A DNA stretch of 64,000 bases from Cyclobacteriaceae bacterium (GCA_958296015.1 CATQIH010000034.1:124001-188000), one strand, 5' to 3'. Positions 24,651-35,691 are shown, counted from the stretch's first letter. The notes: generated by a model not told the origin, from the letters alone. Numbers and translations are program-made.

Positions 24651-26495
24651 ATGCCGCCACCTGCCATCAAATTTGATCAATTCCGCCAGATAGTAGATGA
24701 AGCCTATGTCAAGCAGGACTTGCTGCGTTTCATCAATACATATCTCCAGGATTTGATCATCGAGCACAAGAAACTGTGTAAAGATTACAACGTGCCCGTC
24801 TCTGATACGCTGCTGCTGAACAACCCTAAAAAGCAAGTACTCGCCGAGATGTTTGCGCCTTTTCTTTATTACGAGCCACTGTTTCGGCTGATGCAGAAGG
24901 CATTGCCTGATCCGCTACCGACCCTGATAAACAAGGTTACCTGGGAGGGTTCGCAAAACCAGGAACTGCTGGAAAAAGAATTTGGTATCAATATCATTTC
25001 ACCGGATACTTTGAGCAAAGGATATATGTCTCGCTATTCTGAAGAGGTAGAAACGATGTACCTGCTGTTTAGCGACAAGTCCGTGTACAGAGGCAATGTA
25101 TTTCAGCGGGCGGGTCAGGTCCGCACGCAGTCACAGTACATCCATAATTTCTACTTTCGTGAAGAGATCAAGCAGCATCTGAAAGGCTTTCTGGCAACGC
25201 CGGCAGACTTTGAGTTGAAGGCACTGAATAAGATTAAATCCACTGGACTCACGATCAGCCACGAAAATGTTGTTTTCTCAGACATGCCTGTCATGAAGAT
25301 GTACGTTCAGCAGGACAACCTCAAGCTATCTCAAAGCGACAAACCACTGGCCAGCAGTATCAACAAAATGCGTAAGCTCTGCGACCCTTACGAATTTTAT
25401 CCGGACGATCAGGACAAAGATGTCGCTAATATGCGTACGCAACTCATCAGCACCACCCTGCTCACCGTCAGTGCCTCACAACTACAGGAGAGCGATACGG
25501 TAGGGTTGGTCAGGGAGAGCCTGAAGATGTTTAGAAAAGGCCGTATATCTATCAAAGATATTCTCATCCATATCAAAGGGATGGGCTATCTCTATCAGGA
25601 AAACACAAAAGTGCAGGAAAATATTGTCGCTTTGCTACGGCAACTGCCCGTAGAAAAATGGGTATCGGCTAATAACCTGCTCAAATATGCCATGTACCGT
25701 GACATTGACCTCAAGCCTTTTTCCTATTCTATGGCAAACCAGTACCTGTATTTCAATGTAGATGCACATTATGGCTACAAAGAAAAATATGCTATTACTG
25801 AGAGCTTTTACGCGCCTGTTGTCATAGAAGCTACACTCAAAGGCAGCTTCTTTTTGTTTGCTTCGCTGGGACTGGTGCAGATAGCTTTCAAACAGCCTGA
25901 GCATGTGGTAGCTTCCCATTTCAATCGCTCCTACTTATCGCCCTACGATGGGTTGCAATATATCAAACTAACTCCGCTGGGTGCCTACTTGTGCGGGCTT
26001 ACCCGTACCTATGAGGCACCAAAAACTGACCAGAGTGATGTGTTGCTCGATGAAAATAATTTGTTTATTTCCTATAATGGAAAAGATAAAGCCAAACAAC
26101 TGGTGATAGACCAGATTGCAAAGAAAGTAGGAGAAACCTTGTATAAATCTGATGAAGAAACCCTGCTAAAAGGCTGCTCCGACGGGCACGACATCAAAAC
26201 CAAGATAGACAGCTTTAAAGAAATCATCTCAGCAGAACCGCCGCATGTGTGGAACACTTTTTTTGATGCGCTGCTCAACAAGGCCCAGCAAATTAAGGCC
26301 ATACAGGAATACCGGCTTTTTCCCCTACCCAATCATCCGGAACTGCTACGGCTGATTGCCAGAGATGGAAATTTAAAAAAGTATATCATCAAAGCAGAAA
26401 AACACCATATAGCCATTGAAAAGAGGAATATTATTAAAGTAAAGAACTACCTCAAGCAGTTCGGCTTTCTGATCGATTTCACCAATTATAACTGA
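24651..26495 (+). CDS. Unknown 614-residue protein downstream of the SNF2 helicase
   Basis: ATG 24651 opens MPPPAIKFDQFRQIVDEAYV. The protein looks soluble and largely helical, without signal peptide or membrane segment. Features include DLIIEHKKLCKDY near residue 40, SKGYMSRYSEEVETMYLLFSD near 125 and a basic C-terminus (KKYIIKAEKHHIAIEKRNII). I recognise no family. Codon use matches the core genes, so both it and the helicase appear resident rather than part of the neighbouring island. Its tie to the helicase suggests a DNA- or chromatin-related partner, but this is inference only. The stop lies 11 bases from the end of the convergent next gene. Confidence 0.8.
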   Translation: MPPPAIKFDQFRQIVDEAYVKQDLLRFINTYLQDLIIEHKKLCKDYNVPVSDTLLLNNPKKQVLAEMFAPFLYYEPLFRLMQKALPDPLPTLINKVTWEGSQNQELLEKEFGINIISPDTLSKGYMSRYSEEVETMYLLFSDKSVYRGNVFQRAGQVRTQSQYIHNFYFREEIKQHLKGFLATPADFELKALNKIKSTGLTISHENVVFSDMPVMKMYVQQDNLKLSQSDKPLASSINKMRKLCDPYEFYPDDQDKDVANMRTQLISTTLLTVSASQLQESDTVGLVRESLKMFRKGRISIKDILIHIKGMGYLYQENTKVQENIVALLRQLPVEKWVSANNLLKYAMYRDIDLKPFSYSMANQYLYFNVDAHYGYKEKYAITESFYAPVVIEATLKGSFFLFASLGLVQIAFKQPEHVVASHFNRSYLSPYDGLQYIKLTPLGAYLCGLTRTYEAPKTDQSDVLLDENNLFISYNGKDKAKQLVIDQIAKKVGETLYKSDEETLLKGCSDGHDIKTKIDSFKEIISAEPPHVWNTFFDALLNKAQQIKAIQEYRLFPLPNHPELLRLIARDGNLKKYIIKAEKHHIAIEKRNIIKVKNYLKQFGFLIDFTNYN

Positions 26496-26506
26496 TGACA
26501 AGTCTT

Positions 26507-28267
26507 TCAAGGACGGTGTTTTTCATCCCTGGCAAACACTCTTTTCAGCAATCCCTTCTTTTTGGGTTCAGCCTGTGCTGTTTCGTTGGGTATGGGTTCT
26601 ACAGAAAAGGCAGGTTCTTTCTGGATACCCACGCTCATTTTAAGCCCGGAAATGAGGGCATGCGACCAGTAACTAAAGATAGAGCCACCTTCCGGACGCT
26701 TGTAGGCGATGATGCCTTGCCGTATCGGGTCTTTACCTGGGATATTGTTCATTTTGACGACAAACCAGTTGGCAAGCACAGAACCAACCCTATGCCTGAG
26801 TCTGGGGTTTTCTTCCGGGTTTTTGTTATTCAGCAACGCCACCTTCAGTCCTGAATACTCAAAAATCATGGTACCAGTAGCTTTGTTGTTGTCCACGTCC
26901 ATGTCAAAAGAAAGGTGGTGCCCTACGCCGCTCTTGACAGAAGCAAAAGCGGTAGGTTCAATCATTTTATTGATTGCCTCCAAAGGAAAGCCGGCTAGTT
27001 GTCCGCTAACGTGGTGCAGGCCATCCTTACGGTTGAGCGGAAAATTTATGTGTGCGTTCAACTTGCTTTTGCCCATAAACATGGCTTCCACATCTGCCTG
27101 CATGGCCTGAGTCTGCAAACCTGGCAAGTTGGTTACATGATATACGGAAGCAAATACCTCTTCAAAAGATACCTCTCCGGATTCAACCATGAGGGGAGCC
27201 TGCTCTTCATACACCACCCTGGCGTGCGTCACGGTGATGGTATCGAATATGAACGGAACCGTAATATCCTGCATACTTTGCGCTACCAAAGGCTGCACTT
27301 CCGCTTTGCGGCTCCTGCGCTGCACGTTCCTATCACGATAGACAAAGATACCGGCACTGTCAACGGCGAGCCGGTCAACGGTCAGGATATTTTCTACCAC
27401 AAGTTTATCCATATCGATACCGATCATGCTGATCATCCCAATCCGGCCTTTGATCCACTCTTTCTGATAGCCCAAATCTCTGGCGAAAGCATGTTTATCG
27501 GCTTTAGGCAGCAGTGCTACTTCGCTAAGCTGTATAACCTGCCGGATCGGGTCAAAGAATGCACGGCCCACTGATACATCGTGCAGGCTGTCGGGCAGCA
27601 TATAGCGTGCATTGTTGACCATAAGCGTAAACTGGTCAGCTTTAGGATAGCCATGATTGCGGTATACCGTACCGGAATCAATCACTAGGTTGGCTACCGA
27701 AGCATTGATATGCTGCACCAGGAAATCCTGAAACGGCTTACCGGATGCGTTATTGATCTTAAAACTGGCTTCGCTGATGTTGACATAATTGATATGCACA
27801 GCATCAAAGTAGGGCTTTACCAGCAGAAAAGCGTCAAACCGACCTTCGGGCCGCCTGAATGTATGCGAGTAATTGTAAAGAGCTAGGTGTGGAGAAACCA
27901 CAGAGACATGGCTGATATTTAGTAACCTATGAAAAAACAAGTCGCCAAGCTGCCCGATAGCCAGCGTAATATTTTGTGCAGACGCGCTGACGAAAAGTTG
28001 ATTTTGTAAAGCTGTATCACTTTCTACCCTGATACTATCGTATAATAGGCGGAAGTTATCTATTTCAATTTTCCGTTGCAGGGGTTTGATGCGCACTTTG
28101 TCATACCTTACGTCATACAATCCATCGGTATAAAGACTGACGGCTTCGTTGAGCATCCTTTCCACCATCGGATGAAGCCATATGGACACGATGAAGTTGA
28201 GTGCCAGAAAAAAACCGGCAAAAGCAAAAACAACACCGATCAACCATTTTTTCACCCTGCTGTTCAT
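26507..28267 (-). CDS. AsmA/DUF748-like envelope protein
   Basis: The 586-residue protein has an N-terminal membrane anchor (VKKWLIGVVFAFAGFFLALN) followed by IKPLQRKIEIDNFRLLYDS, typical of AsmA-related and DUF748 proteins. Repeated beta-strands (FPLNRKDGLHHVSGQLAG, GTMIFEYSGLKVAL) continue to a charged Pro-rich end. Such proteins sit in the inner membrane with a long periplasmic beta-groove and are linked to lipid transport or envelope homeostasis. The specific role is unknown. Single gene, convergent with the unknown gene before it. Confidence 0.7.
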   Translation of the reverse strand: MNSRVKKWLIGVVFAFAGFFLALNFIVSIWLHPMVERMLNEAVSLYTDGLYDVRYDKVRIKPLQRKIEIDNFRLLYDSIRVESDTALQNQLFVSASAQNITLAIGQLGDLFFHRLLNISHVSVVSPHLALYNYSHTFRRPEGRFDAFLLVKPYFDAVHINYVNISEASFKINNASGKPFQDFLVQHINASVANLVIDSGTVYRNHGYPKADQFTLMVNNARYMLPDSLHDVSVGRAFFDPIRQVIQLSEVALLPKADKHAFARDLGYQKEWIKGRIGMISMIGIDMDKLVVENILTVDRLAVDSAGIFVYRDRNVQRRSRKAEVQPLVAQSMQDITVPFIFDTITVTHARVVYEEQAPLMVESGEVSFEEVFASVYHVTNLPGLQTQAMQADVEAMFMGKSKLNAHINFPLNRKDGLHHVSGQLAGFPLEAINKMIEPTAFASVKSGVGHHLSFDMDVDNNKATGTMIFEYSGLKVALLNNKNPEENPRLRHRVGSVLANWFVVKMNNIPGKDPIRQGIIAYKRPEGGSIFSYWSHALISGLKMSVGIQKEPAFSVEPIPNETAQAEPKKKGLLKRVFARDEKHRP

Positions 28268-28462
28268 AGGTTTGGTGGGTACATCCTGTAAATAGTTAAA
28301 AGCAACAATGAATGTTCAATGTACGCTTTTACTACCTATTTTTCAGCAAAGCAGGGATATATTTAGGAAGAGCGGAAGTCTGAGTGCCGGAGACCGTGCT
28401 TTTCAGTCCGGTAAAATTAGCATCCCACAACTTCCGTCTCCGGCTTTCCGTTTCCAGTCTTC

Positions 28463-30943
28463 TTATTCTTTCACAAACTCAATGGGGTTTTTGACTTTCC
28501 CGGGTAACAGGGCAATCTCCAGCACTTCGTGTACATTGTCTACATAGTGTATATGGATGCCTTTGAGGTAGTCGGCAGATATTTCTTCAATGTCCTTCTG
28601 GTTTTTGTTGCACAAGATAATACTCGTAATACCTGCCCTTCGTGCTGCCAATATCTTCTCTTTGATACCACCCACGGGCATCACCTTGCCCCGCAGAGTA
28701 ATCTCCCCGGTCATGGCCAGCTTGCTTCTCACTTTGCGCTGGGTAAACGCCGATGCAATGGAGGTAAGCATGGTGATACCTGCCGATGGGCCATCTTTGG
28801 GAACCGCACCCGCCGGCACATGCACATGCAGATCGTAATTATCAAATACTTTGTAGTGAATATCCAGCTTATCGGCATTGGATTTCAGGTAAGAAAGGGC
28901 AGTCATGGCCGACTCTTTCATCACATCGCCCAGTTGTCCGGAGAGGGTTAGTTTTCCCTTTCCCCTGCTCAGGCTTGATTCTATAAACAGAATCTCACCG
29001 CCTACCTGCGTCCAGGCAAGCCCGATCACCACACCCGCGATGTTTTCATTATCCTGATAAATTTCTTTGTCAAACACAGGCGCACCCAGTATTCTGACGA
29101 CTTCTTTATCTGTAATCTTTTTGGTGTACTCTTCTTCCATCGCTACGGATTTGGCCACTTTGCGCACCACTGTGCCCAGCTTTCTTTCCAGGCTACGTAC
29201 GCCCGACTCGCGGGTATAGTCTTCTATGATGCGGACGATGGCTTTACGATCAAAAGAAATGTCCTGCGCTTTGAGTCCGTGGTCTTTTTTGAGTTTGGGT
29301 ATGAGATGCTTTTTGGCAATTTCCGCTTTTTCTTCCAGGGTATAACCCGTAATCTCAATGATCTCCATCCTGTCGCGCAGCGCGGGGTGAATCGTATCCA
29401 GCGAATTGGCTGTGGCAATAAAAAGGACGTTAGAAAGATCGTATTCCACTTCCAGATAGTTGTCCAGAAACGTATCGTTCTGCTCCGGGTCCAGTACTTC
29501 CAGCAGAGCCGATGACGGGTCGCCTCTGAAGTCTGAGCGTACCTTGTCTATCTCGTCCAACACAAATACCGGGTTGGCCGTCTGCGCCTTCCGGATGTTG
29601 TGGATGATCTTGCCGGGCATGGCACCCACATACGTCTTGCGGTGCCCGCGGATTTCAGCTTCATCGCTTAACCCACCCAGCGACATGCGGCAATAGTGCC
29701 GGTTGAGCGCCTTGGCAATAGATTTTCCCAGCGACGTTTTACCCACACCCGGAGGGCCATAAAGGCACAGGATAGGTCCCTTCATGTCCTTTTTCAGTTT
29801 CAGCACCGCCAAGTATTCAATAATTCTTTCCTTCACTTTTTCCAGTCCGAAATGATCCCGGTCCAGTAGCTTTTTGGCTCTTTTCAGGTCAAAATTATCC
29901 TTGGTAAAATCACCCCAGGGCAGCTCGAGCATAAACTCCACGTAGCTATAGGTCACCGGGTACTCGGCGGCTGCCGGATTCATACGGCCTAGTTTGTCGA
30001 GTTCTTTGCTGAAATGCTTCGCGGCTATCTCAGGCCACTTTTTCTTCTCTCCACGGGCGCGCATCTTCTCGATATCTTTGTCAAGCCCCCCATCGCCCAG
30101 TTCATCCTGCAACACTTTCATTTGCTGACGCAGAAAATAATCACGCTGCTGCTGATCGATGTCAGAATGCACCTTGCTTTGTATTTCCTGACGTATTTCC
30201 AGCAGCTGAATATCCTTGAACATATATTCCAACAGCAGCTTGGCTCTTTCCAGCCCGTCATTGGTTTCCAGCAACTTCTGCTTATCGGCTACCTCCGCAC
30301 TGATGTTAGATGATAAAAAGTGCGTCAGAAAACTAGGACTGTCAATATTATCCAGAGCAGCCTGCGCTTCCTGTGGGATCTCGGGGTTGAGTTTGAGAAT
30401 TTTGCGGGCCGCTTCTTTGAGGGATGTCAGTATCTTGTTGACCTCTTTGGTGGCTTTATCCGGAAATTTATCATCAATAAGCTGCACCTGCGCTTTGATA
30501 TACGGGTCTTCCTGCGACACAGCATTGATCTTAAACCGCTTTTTCCCCTGGATGATGATGGTCGTGTTTCCATCGGGCAATACCAGCATCTTGATGATCC
30601 TGGCCACGGTGCCAACGGTATAAATATCTTCTGCATCCGGGTCTTCCGCTTCATGGTCACGCTGCGCTACCACGCCAATGATGCGCCCCCCGCCATTGTA
30701 GGCATTTTTTACCAGCTTGATAGACTTCTTCCGCCCTACCGTAATCGGAATAATGACGCCCGGAAACAGTACTGTATTCCTAATTGGCAGGATGTCGAGG
30801 GCCTCCGGCATTTGATCATCAATAGGCTCATCATCTACCTCGCCTGAAATAAGCTGGATGAGGTCATCAGATTCTGTGTCATCTATATCGGATAAGAGTA
30901 AAGGATCTATGAAATGTATATGGCTCATATGTTGATTTTTCAT
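28463..30943 (-). CDS. lon: ATP-dependent protease Lon
   Basis: Lon degrades misfolded and regulatory proteins in the cytoplasm. An N-terminal LON domain ([19 protein letters not shown]) is followed by an AAA+ module with Walker [14 protein letters not shown] near residue 395 and Walker [11 protein letters not shown]. The protease domain has the Ser in [10 protein letters not shown] near 720 and the Lys in [14 protein letters not shown] near 760. The longest frame would start at GTG 30967; I prefer ATG 30943 (MKNQHM), with ATG 30928 (MSHIHF) also possible. A small palindrome, TGCCAATTTGGCA (30944-30956), lies at this start and might be regulatory. Confidence 0.95.
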   Translation of the reverse strand: MKNQHMSHIHFIDPLLLSDIDDTESDDLIQLISGEVDDEPIDDQMPEALDILPIRNTVLFPGVIIPITVGRKKSIKLVKNAYNGGGRIIGVVAQRDHEAEDPDAEDIYTVGTVARIIKMLVLPDGNTTIIIQGKKRFKINAVSQEDPYIKAQVQLIDDKFPDKATKEVNKILTSLKEAARKILKLNPEIPQEAQAALDNIDSPSFLTHFLSSNISAEVADKQKLLETNDGLERAKLLLEYMFKDIQLLEIRQEIQSKVHSDIDQQQRDYFLRQQMKVLQDELGDGGLDKDIEKMRARGEKKKWPEIAAKHFSKELDKLGRMNPAAAEYPVTYSYVEFMLELPWGDFTKDNFDLKRAKKLLDRDHFGLEKVKERIIEYLAVLKLKKDMKGPILCLYGPPGVGKTSLGKSIAKALNRHYCRMSLGGLSDEAEIRGHRKTYVGAMPGKIIHNIRKAQTANPVFVLDEIDKVRSDFRGDPSSALLEVLDPEQNDTFLDNYLEVEYDLSNVLFIATANSLDTIHPALRDRMEIIEITGYTLEEKAEIAKKHLIPKLKKDHGLKAQDISFDRKAIVRIIEDYTRESGVRSLERKLGTVVRKVAKSVAMEEEYTKKITDKEVVRILGAPVFDKEIYQDNENIAGVVIGLAWTQVGGEILFIESSLSRGKGKLTLSGQLGDVMKESAMTALSYLKSNADKLDIHYKVFDNYDLHVHVPAGAVPKDGPSAGITMLTSIASAFTQRKVRSKLAMTGEITLRGKVMPVGGIKEKILAARRAGITSIILCNKNQKDIEEISADYLKGIHIHYVDNVHEVLEIALLPGKVKNPIEFVKE

Positions 30944-31131
30944 GCCAATTTGGCATATTATTCGCACAATTTTACTAAAAACACTTATTATCTGATAGTG
31001 ACAAGAGCTATGCCAATCCTACCCTAAGCGTTGTAAGTATAATTGTCTATCGATTGTTTGGAAAGAGCAAAATATATGATCAGGCAAGGTACAGGGCATA
31101 TATGTACCCACTTTCGTACACCACATCAAGT

Positions 31132-33093
31132 ATGTTTAAAATAAACCTTCTACTGATTTTATCTCTTATGCTTTGCTGGGCAAAAGGCTATAGTCAATTC
31201 AGGGCGGCTGATGACAAGCTTACCCTCAGAGATACGGCTAGTAAGGTTTATAACCAAAAGCTAACGAATCTGTACCGTTTCCCCAATCTCAACCAACCCA
31301 AACCGTATTTCAACAAAGCCAGTCTTAAACAAATTCAGAAGCTTATCCAGGAAGAACAGTACGAGCAGGCTTACCCTTTGCTATACGATTATGTCAGCCA
31401 CTTTAGCGTCAGAAATTTTTTTCAGGACAACAGGATGCTTTGGCAATTGGCCCGATTGGAAGAAATTAAGGGTGATACCCTGACTGCCATTGGCCTGTAC
31501 AAACTGGTACTCAAACATTACCACCCGGATATGAACATCAACCTGGTACGCGAAAAACTTAACTTGCTCGACAATGAAAAAAAGACAGACTACGTGCCTC
31601 TGAAATACTACTACGAACTGGTAGAATACCGCAAAGAGATCGACACGCTCCGCCCGCCGCAGGGCGTTTACCTCAACATGGGCGACGGCATCAACTCTGC
31701 CTACAACGATTACGGACCCGCACTGAGTGCCACCGACGATATCATGATTTTCACCTCGAAAAGGAATACGATCGACCGCGACATGAAGAGCATCACCAAC
31801 GAAGACATGATGTATAGCCGTATGGAAAATGGCCTCTGGACGGATGCTATGCCGCTAACACAGGTAAACTCTGCATACAACGAAGGTTCCGCTTGCATCA
31901 GCAAAGACGGCAAGACCATCTATTTCTCCCGATGCAATGCACCCGACGGACTGGGAAGCTGCGACCTCTACCAGACCAACATGCAGGAAAACGGGGAATG
32001 GAGCCAGGCCAAAAATCTTGGCCCGAAGATCAACAGCACTACCTGGGACTCCCACCCTTCGCTGTCGCACCTGGGCGATACGCTCTACTTCGCTTCTGAC
32101 AGGCTTGGAGGCTTTGGTATGGAAGATATTTACTTTATCTGCAAAGATCAGCAAGGGCAGTGGTCGGCTCCTCAGAATGCCGGGCCGGTGATCAATACCA
32201 GGGGTAGAGAACTTAGCCCTTTCTATCATCCCAGTCATCAGGTGCTGTACTACAGCTCGGATGGTCACCTGCTCAATTTCGGAGAATTTGATATCTACAA
32301 ATCCTATAAAGACCAGGGCCTGTGGGGAGAACCCAAAAATATAGGTCCGCTGGTCAATGGTGTAGGCAGCGAATACTATTTTACGATAGATGCTGCTTCC
32401 AAAAACCTGTATTATGCTCGGTCGGAAGAAGAAAATATGGGTAATCTGGACCTGTATTCTTTTCCCCTGCCGATGGAGGCGCAGCCTACGGCACGGATCA
32501 AGCTATCCGGTACTTTAAAGGATGAGGCCACGGGGAAGCCCTTCTCCAACGGTATTGTTTCTATCATAGACCTGGATAACGGGATTGAAGTAGCCCCCAA
32601 ATTTTTGCGGCAGGACGGTAGTTTTGAGTTTAGCCTGATCAACAATAATAATTATCTGATCATTATTCAGGGAGAAGACTTTTTCCGGCTGGAAGAAATC
32701 TTTTACCTCAACGGCACCAAAGAATTTCACCGAACGGTATCAGCCATCTCCAGCCGTTTGAAGTTTAACAACATGAAATTCGATAATGGAAAATCAGCCC
32801 TGAAATCCGAAATGTATGGCGACCTGGACAAGATCGCCAACTTCTTGCTGGATAATCCTAGCTTCAAGCTCAGGATTGAAGGTCATACGGATACGGATGG
32901 CAATGCCGAACTCAACCTAAAGCTCTCGCAGCAACGCGCTGATGCTATTAAAGATTACCTGGTTAACTTTGGGTCTATTGAGGGTAGCCGTATTGAGGCA
33001 ATTGGCTATGGCAGCAGCAAACCCATTGTAGCGGAAAAGAGTGAGGCAGACAAGCAACTCAACCGCAGGGTAGAATTTAATATTTATCGGTAG
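31132..33093 (+). CDS. PorE-like PD40/OmpA-domain outer-membrane protein, first of three
   Basis: Started at ATG 31132, the 653-residue product opens with signal peptide MFKINLLLILSLMLCWAKGYSQ. A helical TPR-like region (to about 150) is followed by PD40/WD40-type propeller blades (DIMIFTSKR, TIYFSRCNA, TLYFASDRLGGFGMEDIY), a carboxypeptidase-regulatory-like domain (KLSGTLKDEATGKPF) and a C-terminal OmpA peptidoglycan-binding domain (IEGHTDTDGNAELNLKLSQQRA). This order matches PorE of the type IX secretion system and a wide group of Bacteroidota envelope proteins. It should bridge the outer membrane and peptidoglycan. Whether it serves secretion is not shown by context. Confidence 0.85.
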   Translation: MFKINLLLILSLMLCWAKGYSQFRAADDKLTLRDTASKVYNQKLTNLYRFPNLNQPKPYFNKASLKQIQKLIQEEQYEQAYPLLYDYVSHFSVRNFFQDNRMLWQLARLEEIKGDTLTAIGLYKLVLKHYHPDMNINLVREKLNLLDNEKKTDYVPLKYYYELVEYRKEIDTLRPPQGVYLNMGDGINSAYNDYGPALSATDDIMIFTSKRNTIDRDMKSITNEDMMYSRMENGLWTDAMPLTQVNSAYNEGSACISKDGKTIYFSRCNAPDGLGSCDLYQTNMQENGEWSQAKNLGPKINSTTWDSHPSLSHLGDTLYFASDRLGGFGMEDIYFICKDQQGQWSAPQNAGPVINTRGRELSPFYHPSHQVLYYSSDGHLLNFGEFDIYKSYKDQGLWGEPKNIGPLVNGVGSEYYFTIDAASKNLYYARSEEENMGNLDLYSFPLPMEAQPTARIKLSGTLKDEATGKPFSNGIVSIIDLDNGIEVAPKFLRQDGSFEFSLINNNNYLIIIQGEDFFRLEEIFYLNGTKEFHRTVSAISSRLKFNNMKFDNGKSALKSEMYGDLDKIANFLLDNPSFKLRIEGHTDTDGNAELNLKLSQQRADAIKDYLVNFGSIEGSRIEAIGYGSSKPIVAEKSEADKQLNRRVEFNIYR

Positions 33094-33168
33094 GTTGGGG
33101 GTTGGAAGTTAGGTGTTGGAGCTTAAGAATTTCTAATCCACAACACCTAAACCCCAAAACCCAAACCT
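33092..33168. terminator. GT-rich inverted repeat between convergent genes
   Basis: AGGTTGGGGGTTGGAAGTTA (then GGTGTTGG) at 33092-33119 is imperfectly complementary to CCACAACACC...AACCCAAACCT at 33138-33168. It lies between the converging PorE-like gene and rseP and touches the rseP stop, so it could end both transcripts. Similar G/T-rich text appears at 35765 and 60110. Confidence 0.5.
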
Positions 33169-34516
33169 AAAAGATCAGTTTAAATATATCGTTGAAAATG
33201 ACGAATGTCATCAGGGTGAGCAGTAATACCATGCCTACCTTTTGTGCTCCTTCCAAGAATCTGTCTGAAGGCTTACGGCCACTGACGATTTCATAAGTGA
33301 GAAAAGCCACATGACCGCCATCCAGGGCAGGAATTGGCAGGAAATTCATAAAGGCCAGCACCATAGACAGCAATCCCACGATCTTCCAGAACCTGTACCA
33401 GTCCCAGGTGCCGCCAAAAATCTGGGCAATACCGATAGGGCCGCTAAAAGATTTGGAAGCAGAAACATCGCCGCTAAACACTTTGCCCAATGCCCGGATA
33501 TTGACCCACACTGCATTGAAGGCATCTTCGGTGCCAACTTTAATAGATTCACCAAAAGAAAAAGTCGTGGTATCTATTTCCCAAAGCGGCCTTACACCAA
33601 AACCCAGCGTGCCTTCATCCGTCACCTTAACATCCAGATTTTCAGTTGCTTTAGGGGCATGTTCTACACCCTGGCTACCTGCTTTGAGGATTGTTAGTTG
33701 TACGTCACCGTTTTTGTGAGCGGCCAGTTCTTTCTGCATCTGATCGAAGAAAGCCACATCCTTTCCGTTCACCTGAACGATTTGATCACCTGTATGCAAG
33801 CCTGCTGCCTCGGCAGGTGAGTCTTCTGCTACCTGGCTGACCTCAAAAGGGGCAGGTATTCTAAGCGAAATAAAACTGCCCGACTCCTCCTTGTCTGAGA
33901 GTCTGTCCAGAAAATTAGCAGGAATAGAGATATCTACCAGTTTGCCATCGCGTTCAACGGTGTAATAACTATTATCTTCCAGCAACACATTGGCACTGGT
34001 CAGTTCATTGAATTTCTGGTAGTCATGTCCATTGACACTCACAATCTTATCGCCGGTTTCAAAACCCAACTCCTTGCCCAGGTTGTTGGCTACGATACCG
34101 TATTTCATCACTTCACGCTTTGGCAGATAGGATTCTCCATAGGCATACGCCATGACGACAAAGATGACAATTCCGGTGATGACGTTGATGATAATACCGC
34201 CCATCATTACGATCAGGCGCTGCCAGGCCGGTTTGGCGCGAAATTCCCACGGCTCGGGTTCTTCACTTAGGTTTTTGGTATCCAGCGATTCGTCTACCAT
34301 ACCGGATATTTTGACAAATCCACCCAGAGGCACTGCGCCCAGGTTATATTCGGTTTCGCCATATCGGAAACCGAATATTTTGGGCGGAAAGCCAATGTAG
34401 TACTGTTCTACACGCATACCAAAAAATTTGGCTGCTACCAGGTGCCCCAACTCATGAAGCCCCACCAGTATTGAAAGGCCCAGAATAAGCTGGGCCGCCA
34501 TGATTAATCCTTCCAT
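33167..34516 (-). CDS. rseP: Site-2 intramembrane protease RseP
   Basis: The 449-residue protein has the zinc motif HELGH near residue 22 in the first membrane helix, two PDZ domains in the middle (the second around AEAAGLHTGDQIVQVNG), and the distal LDG motif in PALDGGHVAF near 398. RseP cuts anti-sigma factors and signal-peptide remnants within the membrane. Its first 13 bases overlap the end of dxr, a pairing frequent in Bacteroidota and related to the dxr-rseP order of many bacteria. Confidence 0.93.
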   Translation of the reverse strand: MEGLIMAAQLILGLSILVGLHELGHLVAAKFFGMRVEQYYIGFPPKIFGFRYGETEYNLGAVPLGGFVKISGMVDESLDTKNLSEEPEPWEFRAKPAWQRLIVMMGGIIINVITGIVIFVVMAYAYGESYLPKREVMKYGIVANNLGKELGFETGDKIVSVNGHDYQKFNELTSANVLLEDNSYYTVERDGKLVDISIPANFLDRLSDKEESGSFISLRIPAPFEVSQVAEDSPAEAAGLHTGDQIVQVNGKDVAFFDQMQKELAAHKNGDVQLTILKAGSQGVEHAPKATENLDVKVTDEGTLGFGVRPLWEIDTTTFSFGESIKVGTEDAFNAVWVNIRALGKVFSGDVSASKSFSGPIGIAQIFGGTWDWYRFWKIVGLLSMVLAFMNFLPIPALDGGHVAFLTYEIVSGRKPSDRFLEGAQKVGMVLLLTLMTFVIFNDIFKLIF

Positions 34517-35691
34517 GAACGATTGATTATTTCGAAAGCTTTGATTCTTGTTTCATCATTGGTATCAACATAATCCTGATAGTCAGGTTGTTGTACATAT
34601 CCGATCGTTTGCATACATTGTGCCACCACCTCGGATATATGCAGAAAACCAATTTTTTTCTGTAAAAATTCAGCCACAGCAATTTCATTCGCAGCATTGA
34701 GGATGCAAGGCATGTTACCTCCTTGGTGCATTGCTTCGTAGGCCAGCGATAAGTTGCTGAAGGTATCCACATCCGGTGCCTCAAAAGTCAGTTCGGGGTA
34801 ATCCATAAAATTGAAGCGCGGAAAATCAGCTTTCAGTCTTTCGGGGTACCCCAGCGCGTACTGAATGGGCAGTCGCATATCAGGCAAACCCAGTTGGGCC
34901 TTGATAGAACTATCCTGAAACTGCACCAGCGAATGAACAATGGATTGAGGATGCACCACCACTTCTATCTGCTCTGCTCGTACGCCAAACAGCCACTTGG
35001 CCTCTATCACTTCCAGCCCCTTGTTCATGAGCGTGGCAGAGTCAATAGTGACCTTAGCACCCATCTCCCAGTTAGGATGTTTCAGCGCGTCTTCGCGGGT
35101 GACGGTCTCCAGAAACTTTCTGTTTTTTCCCCGAAAAGGCCCACCGGAAGCAGTAAGAATGATTTTTTCTATCGGATTATGAAATTCACCGGCAAGGCAC
35201 TGAAAGATAGCCGAATGTTCGGAATCTACCGGGTAGAGGTTGACACTATGTTGCCGGGCCAGTTTGGTGATCAGCTCTCCGGCTACCACCAGCGTTTCCT
35301 TATTGGCCAGGGCAATATGTTTACCGGCTTTGATAGCGTTGATAGTAGGCAACAGTCCTGCATACCCCACAGTAGCAGTCAACACCATATCAATGGTGCC
35401 CATTTCTACCACCGAAGCCAGTGCCTTTTTCCCGGCGTATACTTTGATACCGCGCGAAAACAAGGCATCTCTCACCTTCTCGTACAGGCTTTCCTCTACA
35501 ATGACCACGGCATTGGGCTGAAACTCCAGGCTCTGTTGGATGAGCAGATCGGCATTCCGGTGCGCTGTCAGCACTTCCACCTGAAATTTACCAGGGTGCG
35601 CCCGGATCACGTCAAGTGCCTGCGTGCCAATGGACCCGGTGGCTCCCAGGATGGCTATACTTCTTGGCTGATTGTCTGATGTTGTCCCCAC
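34504..35691 (-). CDS. dxr: 1-deoxy-D-xylulose 5-phosphate reductoisomerase
   Basis: Dxr makes 2-C-methyl-D-erythritol 4-phosphate from DXP with NADPH, the committed step of the MEP isoprenoid pathway. Visible features are the NADPH loop SIAILGATGSIGTQALDVI, the metal-ligand segment PVDSEHSAIFQCL and GWEM-type loop HPNWEMGAKVTIDSATLMNKG. No ATG precedes the NADPH loop. I chose GTG 35691 (GTGGGGACAACATCAGAC region), because the longer TTG start at 35727 adds a hydrophobic stretch unusual for this cytoplasmic enzyme. It overlaps rseP downstream. Confidence 0.93.
   Translation of the reverse strand: MGTTSDNQPRSIAILGATGSIGTQALDVIRAHPGKFQVEVLTAHRNADLLIQQSLEFQPNAVVIVEESLYEKVRDALFSRGIKVYAGKKALASVVEMGTIDMVLTATVGYAGLLPTINAIKAGKHIALANKETLVVAGELITKLARQHSVNLYPVDSEHSAIFQCLAGEFHNPIEKIILTASGGPFRGKNRKFLETVTREDALKHPNWEMGAKVTIDSATLMNKGLEVIEAKWLFGVRAEQIEVVVHPQSIVHSLVQFQDSSIKAQLGLPDMRLPIQYALGYPERLKADFPRFNFMDYPELTFEAPDVDTFSNLSLAYEAMHQGGNMPCILNAANEIAVAEFLQKKIGFLHISEVVAQCMQTIGYVQQPDYQDYVDTNDETRIKAFEIINRSWKD

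Noticed and set aside
30944-30975. Sigma-54-like TGGCA...TCGCA sequence upstream of the first PorE-like gene
   Set aside because: The second box is GC instead of the invariant TTGC/GC spacing pattern and the spacing is uncertain; more simply part of a palindrome at the lon start.
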